From Virgibacillus necropolis (lineage in GTDB: Bacteria > Bacillota > Bacilli > Bacillales > Amphibacillaceae), in assembly GCF_002224365.1 (NCBI RefSeq), contig NZ_CP022437.1, positions 248,001 to 312,000 on the forward strand: 64,000 nucleotides of DNA. Reading direction: 5' to 3'. Positions within the stretch are counted from its first letter, which is position 1; each line of letters starts with the position of its first letter. The translations under genes were made by a program, and so were the position numbers. Under the pieces are notes generated by a model, which was not told where the DNA came from, ran no database searches, and saw only the letters and a list, made by a program, of their open reading frames with translations. Of the stretch, positions 53,121 to 61,657 are shown piece by piece.

Positions 53121-54233
53121 CTATGTATCTACTTTGCCATTGTTTACTCGAAAAAGTTCTGCTTTTTTTAAAGTATTGTGGTTGATTCCATCAACACTTG
53201 TAGTAGAAACAAACGTTTGTACCTTGCCTTGGATGGTGTTTAGTAAATGCGATTGTCTATAGTCGTCTAATTCACTTAGAACATCATCAAGCAAGAGTAT
53301 TGGGTATTCCCCAACCTCATTATGAATTAATTCAATTTCTGCAAGCTTCATGGAAAGAGCAGTCGTACGTTGTTGCCCTTGGGAACCATACGTTTGTACA
53401 TTTCTTTTATTCACATAAAATAGTAAATCATCACGGTGTGGACCAATTAACGTTGTTCCACGTTCAATTTCTTTAGCTTCTATTTCTTGAAATTTCGCTA
53501 AGTACCTAGTTTCTATTGTCGCCTTATTCGCTTCTTCTGATACCTCAATTGTAGCAGCATAGTTAATTTCTAATTTTTCAAGACCACGACTTATTTGATG
53601 ATGAACTGGATCTGCCCATTTTCGTAATAAGTCTAGAAAAGCAAACCTTCTTTCAAGCAATGTTGTCGCATGTTCAATTAATTGTTCCGTCAATACACGA
53701 AGTACTGCTGGATCTTGCTTTTGATTTCGTTGCATTTGCTTTAGTAAATGGTTTCGTTGTTTAAGTACTTTTTGATATTGTCCAAGATGGTAAATATAGC
53801 GAGGCTGTATTTGTCCGAGCTCCATATCAATAAATCGCCTGCGAATTTGTGGTGGCCCTTTTACTAAGGTTAAGTCCTCTGGAGCAAACATCACCACATT
53901 TAATGCACCAATATAATCACTTAGTCGTTTTTGTTCGAGATGATTTAATTTTGCTTTTTTTCCTTTTGTGGACAAGATAATTTCGACTGGAAAAGACTGA
54001 TTTCTTTTTGTTATTGTACCTTCTATTTTAGCATATTCCTTCTCCCATTGGATAAGTTCCTTCTCCCGGGGGGTGCGGTGTGATTTTGTAAAAGCTAAAA
54101 CGTAAATAGCTTCCATTAGATTTGTTTTTCCTTGAGCATTTTCGCCAATTATCACATTCACTTTATCATCGAACGAGAGATTTAATACATCGTAGTTTCG
54201 ATAGTTTTTTAATTGTAATTGTTGAATATGCAT
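53121..54233 (-). CDS. recF: DNA replication and repair protein RecF
   Basis: A 370-residue SMC-like ATPase. With RecO and RecR it directs RecA to gaps. Walker A is [15 protein letters not shown], the ABC signature is in [18 protein letters not shown] and Walker B is in [17 protein letters not shown]. The length is standard. It follows yaaA in the order dnaN-yaaA-recF-remB-gyrB. The partner recR lies about 28 kb away in this window. Confidence 0.97.
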   Translation of the reverse strand: MHIQQLQLKNYRNYDVLNLSFDDKVNVIIGENAQGKTNLMEAIYVLAFTKSHRTPREKELIQWEKEYAKIEGTITKRNQSFPVEIILSTKGKKAKLNHLEQKRLSDYIGALNVVMFAPEDLTLVKGPPQIRRRFIDMELGQIQPRYIYHLGQYQKVLKQRNHLLKQMQRNQKQDPAVLRVLTEQLIEHATTLLERRFAFLDLLRKWADPVHHQISRGLEKLEINYAATIEVSEEANKATIETRYLAKFQEIEAKEIERGTTLIGPHRDDLLFYVNKRNVQTYGSQGQQRTTALSMKLAEIELIHNEVGEYPILLLDDVLSELDDYRQSHLLNTIQGKVQTFVSTTSVDGINHNTLKKAELFRVNNGKVDT

Positions 54234-54261
54234 AGCAATTCCTCATTTATTCCTCAAAGTA

Positions 54262-54483
54262 TTAGCTATCTTTCACTACCTCAAATGAACCTGCTTGTTC
54301 CACTTCTACCACATCATTTGGGTAAAGTTTTCTGCCGCGGCGTTTTTCTAATTCACCATTAACAATAACACCCTGATCCTGCAGATAGGATTTGATTATA
54401 CCGCCTGATTCAAGAATGTTTGTCAGTTTCAAAAATTGACCAAGTGTTATATATTCCGTCGTTATTTCTATTTTTTCATGCAT
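54262..54483 (-). CDS. yaaA: S4-domain RNA-binding protein YaaA
   Basis: A 73-residue single S4 domain. Conserved residues are in EYITLGQFLKLTNILESGG, DQGVIVNGELEKRRGRKLYPND and DVVEVEQAGSF. Family members bind RNA and are linked to 50S maturation. I chose ATG at 54483 (MHEKIEITTEY), with GGTGA 6 nt upstream; the TTG and GTG just before it lie on that site. It lies between dnaN and recF as in most Firmicutes. Confidence 0.92.
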   Translation of the reverse strand: MHEKIEITTEYITLGQFLKLTNILESGGIIKSYLQDQGVIVNGELEKRRGRKLYPNDVVEVEQAGSFEVVKDS

Positions 54484-54702
54484 TTTTTTCACCAAATTCT
54501 TTTTATAGAGTTTGTATTGATTATTTTACCTAAAGAAATTATAAAGTGTAAAAACGTAAGTATTAACCTCTTTGTAATACCTTCAAATAATCAAATACAT
54601 ATGCCTTCCATCTATTTTACTAAAGTTTTGGTGTTAAGGGAAGGAAGTAGACCAAAATTGTTTAATAACGCTTTAAAAACTATTAGATTTTACAATATAA
54701 CA

Positions 54703-54740
54703 TAAAAAACGCCTTCATTTTCATAAAATGAAAAGCGCTT
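54703..54740 (-). terminator. Terminator after dnaN
   Basis: On the minus strand AAGCGCTTTTCATTT pairs with AAAATGAAGGCGTT around TATG, followed by TTTTAT. It divides dnaA-dnaN from yaaA-recF-gyrBA. Confidence 0.8.
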
Positions 54741-54758
54741 TTAGGTGAAAATTGATTA

Positions 54759-55895
54759 TTAATAGGTTCTAACAGGTAAAATCAATTGCAAAATTGGATC
54801 ATTATTTTCTGGTCGAATAATAAATGGACGCATTGCACCAGTAAATTCAATCTTTACTTCCTCATTTTCTATCGCTTTTAGGGCGTCTAGCATGTATTTT
54901 GAGCTGAAGGAAATTTTTAAATCTTCACCTTCAATCGATTGAATTGTCATTTCTTCTACAACCCTACCAACCTCAGGCGAATTGCTCGTAATCTCAATTA
55001 AATCACTACCTTTTGTTTCAAGTCGAACAACGTTATTACGATCTTCCTTTGCTAGTAAAGAAGCACGATCGATTGTATTTAATAAATCTTTCGTTTTCGC
55101 GTGAATAACAGTTTTACTTTCTTCTGGTATTAACCGTGATGTTTCTGGATAGTTACCATCTAGTAATCTAGATATGAAATAAACATGTTTGGTTCTAAAA
55201 AGAACTTGGTTATTCGTTACACTAATTTCTACTGGATCTTCTGTATCGGATAAAATTTTGTTCAATTCATTTAAGCTCTTTCCGGGTACAACTACACTAG
55301 GAAAGTCGAACTGGGATTGTTGAACAGGAATTTCACGAGATGCCAAACGATGGCTGTCTGTTGCCGTAAAACTTAAGCGTTCATTTGAAAAGTTAAGTTT
55401 TACCCCAGTTAAGATTGGGCGTGTTTCCATCGTAGAAACAGCAAATACAGTTTGTTTTATTAAACTTTTTAATAGATCTGTTGGAATTTCAAAGCTTTCA
55501 TCAGTTTGAAGCATTGGTAATTGTGGATACTCTTCAGCATCTTGGCCATTTAAGTTAAATTCAGCTTTACCAGATCTAATTGTTATTTTTAAATTTTCAT
55601 CAGTGGTAATTTCTACTGTTTTTTCTGGGAGTTTACGTACAATATCTGGAAAATAACGAGCTTGTAAAACAATATTTCCAACCTCAATGTCTTCTACATG
55701 AACGATTCCATCCTCTTCAGCAGGGATAAATGATTGGATTGAAATATCAGAATCACTTCCTGTTAAAGTAATTCCATTGGCTTTTGCTTCAATCTTCATA
55801 CCGGTTAAAATTGGGATTGCTGTACGAGATGATATAGCTTTCATAACATCTTGAACACTTGTAATTAATTTGTCACGTTGAATAGTAAATTTCAT
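54759..55895 (-). CDS. dnaN: DNA polymerase III beta subunit (sliding clamp)
   Basis: A 378-residue clamp made of three similar domains (about 1-125, 128-248 and 250-378). Seen are MKFTIQRDKLITSVQDVMKA, ILTGVKLNFS, TDSHRLASREI in the middle domain and GAMRPFIIRPENNDPILQLI near the C-terminus, ending LPVRTY. The length matches B. subtilis DnaN. It follows dnaA across the spacer that holds the origin unwinding element. YabA and HolB, both in this window, act on it. Confidence 0.98.
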   Translation of the reverse strand: MKFTIQRDKLITSVQDVMKAISSRTAIPILTGMKIEAKANGITLTGSDSDISIQSFIPAEEDGIVHVEDIEVGNIVLQARYFPDIVRKLPEKTVEITTDENLKITIRSGKAEFNLNGQDAEEYPQLPMLQTDESFEIPTDLLKSLIKQTVFAVSTMETRPILTGVKLNFSNERLSFTATDSHRLASREIPVQQSQFDFPSVVVPGKSLNELNKILSDTEDPVEISVTNNQVLFRTKHVYFISRLLDGNYPETSRLIPEESKTVIHAKTKDLLNTIDRASLLAKEDRNNVVRLETKGSDLIEITSNSPEVGRVVEEMTIQSIEGEDLKISFSSKYMLDALKAIENEEVKIEFTGAMRPFIIRPENNDPILQLILPVRTY

Positions 55896-55935
55896 TAACT
55901 AACTCCTCCTAATGGAAGTTCTATATATCTATTTT

Positions 55936-56071
55936 TAGTAATAATAACTAGTAATAATAGTAATAGGGCCTGTGATTATGTGGATAACTCGTTTTTAGCC
56001 AGATAACTGGAGAATTATACCCTGTGTACAGTCTGTTGATAAGTCTGACCCCTTTGTACACATTATTCACA
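55936..56071. other. oriC unwinding element (DnaA-trios) with DnaA boxes
   Basis: On the plus strand a run of TAG/TAA triplets (55936-55966; six uninterrupted from TAG 55949 to TAG 55964, plus four more after a single C) is followed by GGGCC and a perfect DnaA box TGTGGATAA (55979-55987). Near-boxes TGTTGATAA (56034) and TTATTCACA (56063) follow. This matches the DnaA-box/GC-rich/DnaA-trio layout that starts strand opening in Bacillus. Confidence 0.85.
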
Positions 56072-56081
56072 TGTTAGTAAC

Positions 56082-57434
56082 TTATAAATTCTTCAATTGC
56101 TCTTTAATTTCGTCGATATCCTGGTTTATGGTTGTATCACTTTCTAGCATTCGAGATATTTTTTCATGTGCGTGAATGACTGTTGTATGATCACGGCCAC
56201 CAAATTCTTCGCCAATTTTGGGTAAAGAAAAGTCGGTCATTTCTCTTGAAAGATACATTGCTATTTGTCTAGGAAAAGCAATCGATTTGGTACGTTTCTT
56301 CGCTATAAAATCTTCTTGTCTAATATTGTATTTTTCACCAACAACCTGTTGTATTTTCTGGATGGTGACAACTTTTGGCTTTTTACTTGGGATTATGTCC
56401 TTTAAAGCATCTGCTGCTAGTGAAGCATCTATATCCTGATTGACTAAGGATGAATAGGCAACTACACGTATTAATGCACCTTCAAGTTCACGAACGTTCG
56501 TATCAACTTGATTTGCTATATATAACATAACTTCATTTGGAATATCTAATCCTTCTGCTTTTGCTTTTTTGCTTAAGATTGCACTACGCGTTTCTAAGTC
56601 AGGTGGTGTAATATCCGTTATTAATCCCCATTCAAATCGTGAGCGCAGACGATCCTCTAATGTAGGAATTTCTTTTGGTGGACGATCACTAGAAATAATA
56701 ATTTGCTTATTTTCTTCATGTAGGGTATTAAAAGTATGAAAAAATTCCTCTTGCGTTGATTCTTTTCCAGCGATGAATTGAATATCATCTATTAATAGGA
56801 CATCCACATTACGATATTTATTACGGAAATTAATCGTTTTATTGTCCATAATGGCATTTATAAATTCATTCGTAAACTTTTCAGAAGATAGATAAACCAC
56901 TCGAGCATCTGGGTTATGGTCTCGAACGTAATGACCAATTGCATGCATGAGATGTGTTTTACCAAGACCAACGCCACCATAAATGAATAGCGGATTGTAA
57001 GCTTTTGCTGGTGCTTCAGCCACCGCAAGTGAAGCAGCGTGTGCAAAACGGTTTCCTGATCCAATGACAAAGGTATCAAACGTATAGTTTGAATTTAATG
57101 CTGTTTTAGGGGCATCTGGATGCTGATTGTTTGAAACTGCAGGAATGGATTTTGGCTTTGAATTGATCTCATCTGCTTCTATATTTGTCTCAGGAATGAT
57201 GAACTTGGCTTTTAGTGAGGCGCCTGTAATTTCAACTAGTATTTCTGAAATTAATTTGGTGTATCTACCCTCTAACCAATCCCGTGCAAATTCATTTGGA
57301 GCAGAAATAATCAATGTATCATCTTGCAGTTTTTCTGCTTTCGTATTCTTTAACCAAGTGTCAAAGCTAGGCTTACTTACTTTTTCTTCAATTTTTTCAA
57401 GCGTAGCCATCCATAATTCTTCGATGTTTTCCAA
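56082..57434 (-). CDS. dnaA: Chromosomal replication initiator DnaA
   Basis: A 450-residue initiator. Domain I (about 1-85) starts [18 protein letters not shown]; a short linker follows. The AAA+ domain has Walker [17 protein letters not shown] and Walker [10 protein letters not shown], and the C-terminal domain has the box-binding [14 protein letters not shown]. The start codon is TTG, with AAAGGAG about 12 nt upstream; no better start is near. DnaA boxes occur both before and after the gene. Confidence 0.97.
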   Translation of the reverse strand: MENIEELWMATLEKIEEKVSKPSFDTWLKNTKAEKLQDDTLIISAPNEFARDWLEGRYTKLISEILVEITGASLKAKFIIPETNIEADEINSKPKSIPAVSNNQHPDAPKTALNSNYTFDTFVIGSGNRFAHAASLAVAEAPAKAYNPLFIYGGVGLGKTHLMHAIGHYVRDHNPDARVVYLSSEKFTNEFINAIMDNKTINFRNKYRNVDVLLIDDIQFIAGKESTQEEFFHTFNTLHEENKQIIISSDRPPKEIPTLEDRLRSRFEWGLITDITPPDLETRSAILSKKAKAEGLDIPNEVMLYIANQVDTNVRELEGALIRVVAYSSLVNQDIDASLAADALKDIIPSKKPKVVTIQKIQQVVGEKYNIRQEDFIAKKRTKSIAFPRQIAMYLSREMTDFSLPKIGEEFGGRDHTTVIHAHEKISRMLESDTTINQDIDEIKEQLKNL

Positions 57435-57536
57435 AGCTTGAGTTCACTCCTTTCGGTAAAAATCTGATAGAAAAAGCCTCTCTCAATCTCTCAGTACTAA
57501 ATGAAGTCTAGAAAGATGGAAAGGCATTTTTTATTT

Positions 57537-57580
57537 CACTGATAAGAAAGTATAAATTTTTAGTGGATATCAGTATAAGT
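57537..57580. repeat. Family D repeat, copy 1
   Basis: CACTGATAAGAAAGTATAAA then TTTTTAGTGGATATCAGTATAAGT. The CACTGATA and TATCAGT ends can pair. It is near-identical to 58261-58302, and lies about 100 bp before the dnaA start codon. Confidence 0.75.
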
Positions 57581-57643
57581 GCAAAAAACTAGCTTACTTC
57601 ATTTAATTAATAGAAGTAAGTAGAAAAAAATATTTATTTAACG

Positions 57644-57983
57644 TGTGGATAATAAAGTGCCGAACATAAGTAGTTAAATAATGTTATGGACGTTTTCCAC
57701 ATAATTGTTGATAAGTTGATAAACAGAGATGTGAACAAGTATCCACAGGTTATTAACAGATTGTGGATATCTTTAATGTGGTTTCCAGTTTTCCACATTG
57801 TAAAACACAATCATAATACCAAAAAAAAGAGGTTAGTGCAATGGCTTTTTCGACACTTATCCACAAAAACAACCCATTGTAGACAAGATTTATCCACACC
57901 ACTATATTTTGTGATTATCCTGTCGATATGTTGTGTGGATAAAAAAATGTCGAAACAAAGTGTAAACATTAGCCTGTGGGTAA
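57644..57983. other. oriC DnaA-box cluster upstream of dnaA
   Basis: Perfect boxes: TGTGGATAA at 57644 and 57934, TTATCCACA at 57857 and 57890. Near-consensus: TTTTCCACA at 57693 and 57789, GTATCCACA at 57739, TGTGGATAT at 57762 and TGTGGGTAA at 57975. Nine sites in 340 bp occupy most of the dnaA-rpmH spacer (57435-58097), with no gene in it. This is the upstream half of a Bacillus-type bipartite origin. Confidence 0.9.
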
Positions 57984-58001
57984 CTGATTTCACAAAGGAT
58001 G

Positions 58002-58031
58002 TTGACAGATGGTACATGTATTACGTATAAT
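58002..58031 (+). promoter_or_regulatory. Sigma-A promoter of rpmH-rnpA
   Basis: TTGACA, 18 nt and TATAAT stand about 65 bp before rpmH and 20 bp from the last DnaA-like box, so DnaA could influence it. Confidence 0.85.
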
Positions 58032-58097
58032 AATTTAGACTGTCTACAGGATATGTTTTAGTTTGAATTTTTAATTCCTCAGGGAGGTGTAAGATAG

Positions 58098-58232
58098 ATG
58101 AAAAGAACGTATCAACCAAATAACCGTAAACATAAAAAGGTACATGGATTTCGTGCCCGTATGAGTACGAAGAACGGACGTAAAGTATTGGCGCGTCGCC
58201 GTCTAAAGGGAAGAAAAGTATTATCTGCATAG
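58098..58232 (+). CDS. rpmH: Ribosomal protein L34
   Basis: A 44-residue L34 that binds 23S rRNA in the large subunit. The full family sequence is visible, beginning [20 protein letters not shown] and ending GRKVLSA; nearly half the residues are basic. GGGAGGTG lies 10 nt before the ATG. It is the first gene to the right of the origin and precedes rnpA, the order found in almost all bacteria. Its size makes it easy to miss in automated calls. Confidence 0.98.
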   Translation: MKRTYQPNNRKHKKVHGFRARMSTKNGRKVLARRRLKGRKVLSA

Positions 58233-58260
58233 GCCGCTGAAGAAGTCAGTGGTCTTTTTT
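58232..58260 (+). terminator. Hairpin terminator after rpmH
   Basis: GGCCGCTGA and TCAGTGGTC pair (with G-T wobbles) and are followed by TTTTTT. It overlaps the rpmH stop codon. Some readthrough to rnpA is expected. Confidence 0.7.
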
Positions 58261-58352
58261 CACTGATAAGAGTATAAACTTTTAGTGGATATCAGTATAA
58301 ATACAACGAAGGCTTTCGCCAATAAAGCTTGGCGATAAGCCAATTTTTCTAA
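58261..58352. repeat. Family D copy 2 followed by family C copy 2
   Basis: 58261-58302 repeats the sequence at 57537 (CACTGATAAGAGTATAAAC then TTTTAGTGGATATCAGTATAA). Directly after it, GGCTTTCGCC/GGCGATAAGCC (58310-58342) repeats the inner hairpin found at 7929-7992. The composite fills the rpmH-rnpA spacer. Confidence 0.7.
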
Positions 58353-58476
58353 TCAGAAGAGAAGCAGTGTTTCCTGTTCCTTCTAGTAATGGAGGAGTTA
58401 TGGAATCACTGCTTATTATATAGATAGAGCTAATGTATGTTGATCCGCAACTGTTAGGTAGGTAAAGGTGATTGAA

Positions 58477-58821
58477 ATGAAAAAAGCATTTCGTATTAAG
58501 GATAATGAAGAATTTCAGCTTTTATTTAAAAAAGGAAAGTCGTTCGCTAATCGGCAACTGGTTGTCTATTATATGGAAAAAGAGGGACAAGCCCATTTTC
58601 GAATTGGGATTTCTGTTGGGAAGAAAATTGGAAACGCTGTTACACGAAATCGTATTAAGCGTCATTTACGTCATGCATTCCAGGACCTAAAAGAAGAGAT
58701 AGCAAAGCCAAGTGATATTATTATTATTGCCAGGCAACCAACAAAAGATATGAGCTATGAACAGTTTAAGAAGAGTTTAATCCATTTGTTATCAAGAGAA
58801 CGATTAATAAAAAAAAGATAA
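58477..58821 (+). CDS. rnpA: Ribonuclease P protein component
   Basis: A 114-residue basic protein that assists the RNase P RNA in 5' maturation of tRNAs. The family signature is in KKIGNAVTRNRIKRHLRHAF, with FRIGISVGKK before it. I chose ATG at 58477 (MKKAFRIKDNEEF), with AAAGGTG about 6 nt upstream; the GTG three codons earlier overlaps that site. It lies between rpmH and spoIIIJ, the universal order. Confidence 0.96.
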   Translation: MKKAFRIKDNEEFQLLFKKGKSFANRQLVVYYMEKEGQAHFRIGISVGKKIGNAVTRNRIKRHLRHAFQDLKEEIAKPSDIIIIARQPTKDMSYEQFKKSLIHLLSRERLIKKR

Positions 58822-58859
58822 GTAATACATAGGGGTTTTGTACGTAAGGAGGAAATCTA

Positions 58860-59630
58860 GTGTCAAAAAAGTTTTTATTGCTAGTAAGCATGATAGGGTT
58901 AGTTGTACTGCTTTCTGGATGTATGAATATTGATCAACCGATTACACCTGATAGTGAAGGATTTTGGGATGAATACTTTGTCTATCCGATGTCGTGGTTA
59001 ATTGAATACTTTGCTACTCTTTTCAATGGAAGTTATGGCTTGGGTATCGTTATTGTAACTATTATAGTTCGATTGGTTCTATTGCCATTAAACGTTAAAC
59101 AATTGAAAAGCTCAAGAGCGATGCAAGAAGTACAACCTGAGCTCAAAGAAATTCAAAAGAAATATAGCTCTAAGGATGCAAATACACAACAAAAGCTACA
59201 AAAAGAAACAATGGCTTTATTCCAAAAGCATGGGGTAAATCCGTTGGCAGGGTGTTTACCTATTTTTGTACAAATGCCAGTATTGATTGCGATTTATCAT
59301 GCGATTATGCGAAATGCTGAAATTCAAGAACACAGCTTTTTATGGTTTGAATTAGGTGAACCAGATCCGTATTTCATTCTACCAATCGTTGCTGGCTTAG
59401 CAACATTTTTCCAGCAAAAATTGATGATGGCTGGTAGTCCAGCTGGTCAGAACCCACAAATGATGGTAATGATGTATGTTATGCCAATTATGATCGCTGT
59501 ATTTGCAATCTTCTTCCCAGCTGCGTTAGCACTATACTGGGTTGTAGGTAACATCTTTATGGTTGCACAAACCGTCTTTATTCGTAAGCCAATGATGAAA
59601 GATGCTAGTACTGGGGGAGACAAAAAGTGA
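58860..59630 (+). CDS. spoIIIJ: Membrane protein insertase YidC/SpoIIIJ
   Basis: A 256-residue YidC1-type insertase and lipoprotein. The signal ends in the lipobox LLSGC (Cys21). Five membrane segments follow (about 55-80, 130-150, 170-190, 205-225 and 228-245), with the cytoplasmic helical hairpin [20 protein letters not shown] and the substrate-groove arginine in [15 protein letters not shown]. In Bacillus it also supports sigma-G activity in the forespore. The start is GTG with AAGGAGG upstream. It overlaps jag by 4 nt. Confidence 0.96.
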   Translation: MSKKFLLLVSMIGLVVLLSGCMNIDQPITPDSEGFWDEYFVYPMSWLIEYFATLFNGSYGLGIVIVTIIVRLVLLPLNVKQLKSSRAMQEVQPELKEIQKKYSSKDANTQQKLQKETMALFQKHGVNPLAGCLPIFVQMPVLIAIYHAIMRNAEIQEHSFLWFELGEPDPYFILPIVAGLATFFQQKLMMAGSPAGQNPQMMVMMYVMPIMIAVFAIFFPAALALYWVVGNIFMVAQTVFIRKPMMKDASTGGDKK

Positions 59631-60241
59631 GAGAGATAACTGCTACTGGTCAATCGGTCGAAGAAGCGGTCCAATCAGCATTAGAGCAGTTAAGCGCAAC
59701 AAGGGACCAAGTGGATATTACCATTATTGACGAAGGTAAAAAAGGACTATTTGGTGTATTCGGTTCAAAAAGGGCAATTGTGAAAATTACGTTAGCCAAA
59801 AATCAAATTCAACAAACTGAAAAATACATCAATGAATTAACGAAAAATATGGGTGTTGAAGTTGATGTTATAACTTCAGTGGAAGGTAATCATGTGACAT
59901 TTGAATTAAATGGAGAAAAAATTGCCTTACTTATCGGTAAACGTGGTCAGACACTTAATGCCTTACAATATTTAGTTCACTTAGTTTTGAACAAGGATGG
60001 CAAACAATTTTATACGGTAACTGTTGATGCAGAAGGATATCGGGGACGTCGCAAAGAAACCCTTGAATCGCTAGCACTTAAGATGGCTGATAAAGCAAAA
60101 CGGTTAAACAAAAAAGTGGCATTAGAGCCTATGCCTGCTTATGAACGAAAAATTATTCATAGTGCATTACAAGGTAATAAGATTATTTCTACGTATTCCG
60201 ATGGTGTTGAACCACATCGTCACATTGTGATAAAACCATAA
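59627..60241 (+). CDS. jag: Jag (KhpB), SpoIIIJ-associated RNA-binding protein
   Basis: A 204-residue protein with an N-terminal Jag domain (about 1-50), a KH domain (about 85-135, with [20 protein letters not shown]) and an R3H domain at the C-terminus (about 140-204, with [15 protein letters not shown]). It binds RNA and is linked to cell-wall and sporulation control. The start is a GTG inside the spoIIIJ stop (GTGA), so the two are translationally coupled. Confidence 0.95.
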   Translation: MREITATGQSVEEAVQSALEQLSATRDQVDITIIDEGKKGLFGVFGSKRAIVKITLAKNQIQQTEKYINELTKNMGVEVDVITSVEGNHVTFELNGEKIALLIGKRGQTLNALQYLVHLVLNKDGKQFYTVTVDAEGYRGRRKETLESLALKMADKAKRLNKKVALEPMPAYERKIIHSALQGNKIISTYSDGVEPHRHIVIKP

Positions 60242-60251
60242 TCTGTTTAAG

Positions 60252-60273
60252 ACCCTGGGAAACCGGGGTTTTT
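60252..60273 (+). terminator. Terminator after jag
   Basis: ACCCTGG, a GAAA tetraloop, CCGGGGT and TTTT form a terminator 10 bp beyond jag. Confidence 0.8.
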
Positions 60274-60479
60274 AGCGTTGGAAATTAATTAGCAGCACTT
60301 AGGGTAACCTTTGATGCTACTTTTATTTTCTTTCATTTCTTTTAGGTATAAATAATTAGTACAAATGTATGTAAGTATAAATTTTACCGCAACCATTTTC
60401 CCATCTTTTGGTAATATAAAGGATTTCACTGAATTTCCTAGAATACTTGTTATAAAAATAGGAAAAGGAAGTGGACTTT

Positions 60480-61454
60480 TTGAAACCTATAAAAATTGCA
60501 GGTCTTATTTTGATGATGATCATGCTCATGTCGACACCAGTATATGCAGCACCAAATGAACAAGCAGACCATGCCTTTGATAATAAGGTGGTTAAACGAA
60601 TTAACGTTGATACTATTTATCAGCATGTCTATCATTTATCAGAAGTTATCGGGTCACGAGGCGCTGGGACGGAAGGTGAGCTGCAAACAGTTGAATATCT
60701 GGAAGATCAATTTGAAAGCTTCGGATATGAAGATGTCAATGTTTACGAGTTTACGTTTGAATCAGGAGGAGAAGAAATTACTTCTTATAACGTAGAGGCA
60801 GTAAAAGAACCTATGAAAAATCACGATACTGGACAAGCCATTATTGTTGGTTCCCACCATGATTCCGTTCCATGGGGACAAGGGGCTAATGATGATGCAT
60901 CAGGTACGGCAGCGCTTTTGGAAATGGCAAGAGTTTTTGCTAATACACCAACTGACACTACAATTAAATTTGTCGCGTTTGGTGCAGAGGAGTATGGACT
61001 TTGGGGTTCACGTAAATATGCAGCTGCGATGACACCAGGGGAAGTAGAAAATACTGTGGCACAGTTCCAAATGGACATGGTTGGTAGTGCAGATGCTGGA
61101 GATTTAGTGATGTTCACCGCCGATGGAGAGAAGAACTTGGTTACTGATCTCGGTGCTGCAGCAGGTTCAAGAGTTAGTGAACTTGTACCATACAGTGAGC
61201 TTGGTAGAAGTGACCATGTTGCCTTTCATAATTTGGGGATCCCCGCTGCATTATTTATTCATACCCCACTTGAACCTTGGTATCACACAGAAGATGATGT
61301 GATTGAACACATAAGTAAGGAAAAGTTACAAGATGTTGCAAATATTGTTGGAGCAGCACTCTATCAAGTAGCGAGAAAAGATACACCAGCTCTTGAAAAG
61401 TCAACCGTAGCTCCAGTTCCTGTTGATTATTATTATGAGGAACCAGAACTTTAG
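60480..61454 (+). CDS. Secreted M28-family zinc aminopeptidase
   Basis: A 324-residue exported peptidase. A signal peptide (about 1-23, ending VYAAP) precedes an M28 domain. Zinc ligands are visible in VGSHHDSVPWG, GANDDASGTAALLE, FGAEEYGLWGS, FQMDMVGSADAG and the C-terminal IHTPLEPWYHTEDDV. I chose TTG at 60480 (MKPIKIAGLILMM) because AGGA lies 10 nt before it; a GTG three codons earlier sits almost on that site. It breaks the usual jag-mnmE adjacency and has its own terminator, so it is an insertion. Confidence 0.88.
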   Translation: MKPIKIAGLILMMIMLMSTPVYAAPNEQADHAFDNKVVKRINVDTIYQHVYHLSEVIGSRGAGTEGELQTVEYLEDQFESFGYEDVNVYEFTFESGGEEITSYNVEAVKEPMKNHDTGQAIIVGSHHDSVPWGQGANDDASGTAALLEMARVFANTPTDTTIKFVAFGAEEYGLWGSRKYAAAMTPGEVENTVAQFQMDMVGSADAGDLVMFTADGEKNLVTDLGAAAGSRVSELVPYSELGRSDHVAFHNLGIPAALFIHTPLEPWYHTEDDVIEHISKEKLQDVANIVGAALYQVARKDTPALEKSTVAPVPVDYYYEEPEL

Positions 61455-61477
61455 AGTTGTTCATAACTTGTAGTAAG

Positions 61478-61519
61478 AAAAAACGTTTATTCACATGTGG
61501 ATAAACGTTTTTTCTTTTT
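61478..61519 (+). terminator. Terminator after the M28 peptidase gene
   Basis: AAAAAACGTTTAT and ATAAACGTTTTTT form a 13-bp stem followed by CTTTTT. The loop carries two abutting DnaA boxes. Confidence 0.85.
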
Positions 61520-61541
61520 GATAATTAAAATTTGTGGATAA
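61487..61541. other. Three DnaA boxes upstream of mnmE
   Basis: TTATTCACA (61487-61495) and TGTGGATAA (61496-61504) abut head to head inside the terminator; a second perfect TGTGGATAA lies at 61533-61541. The cluster is about 4 kb from dnaA, in the M28-mnmE spacer. Confidence 0.75.
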
Positions 61542-61657
61542 GTTTATTTTTAAGTGAAAATGTGATAATCTGTTTAGTTAGTGACGATAAATATATAAAT
61601 GTTAATAATAGATATAAAAATAGATATAAATAGATGCGGTAAAAGTAGGTGAAAGAC

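Noticed and set aside
57686-58030. A 114-codon plus-strand open frame in the dnaA-rpmH spacer
   Set aside because: The DnaA boxes and rpmH promoter explain the region; there is no ribosome site and the peptide has no family character.
60821-61117. A 98-codon minus-strand open frame opposite the M28 peptidase
   Set aside because: Antisense shadow of a well-supported gene with no ribosome site.
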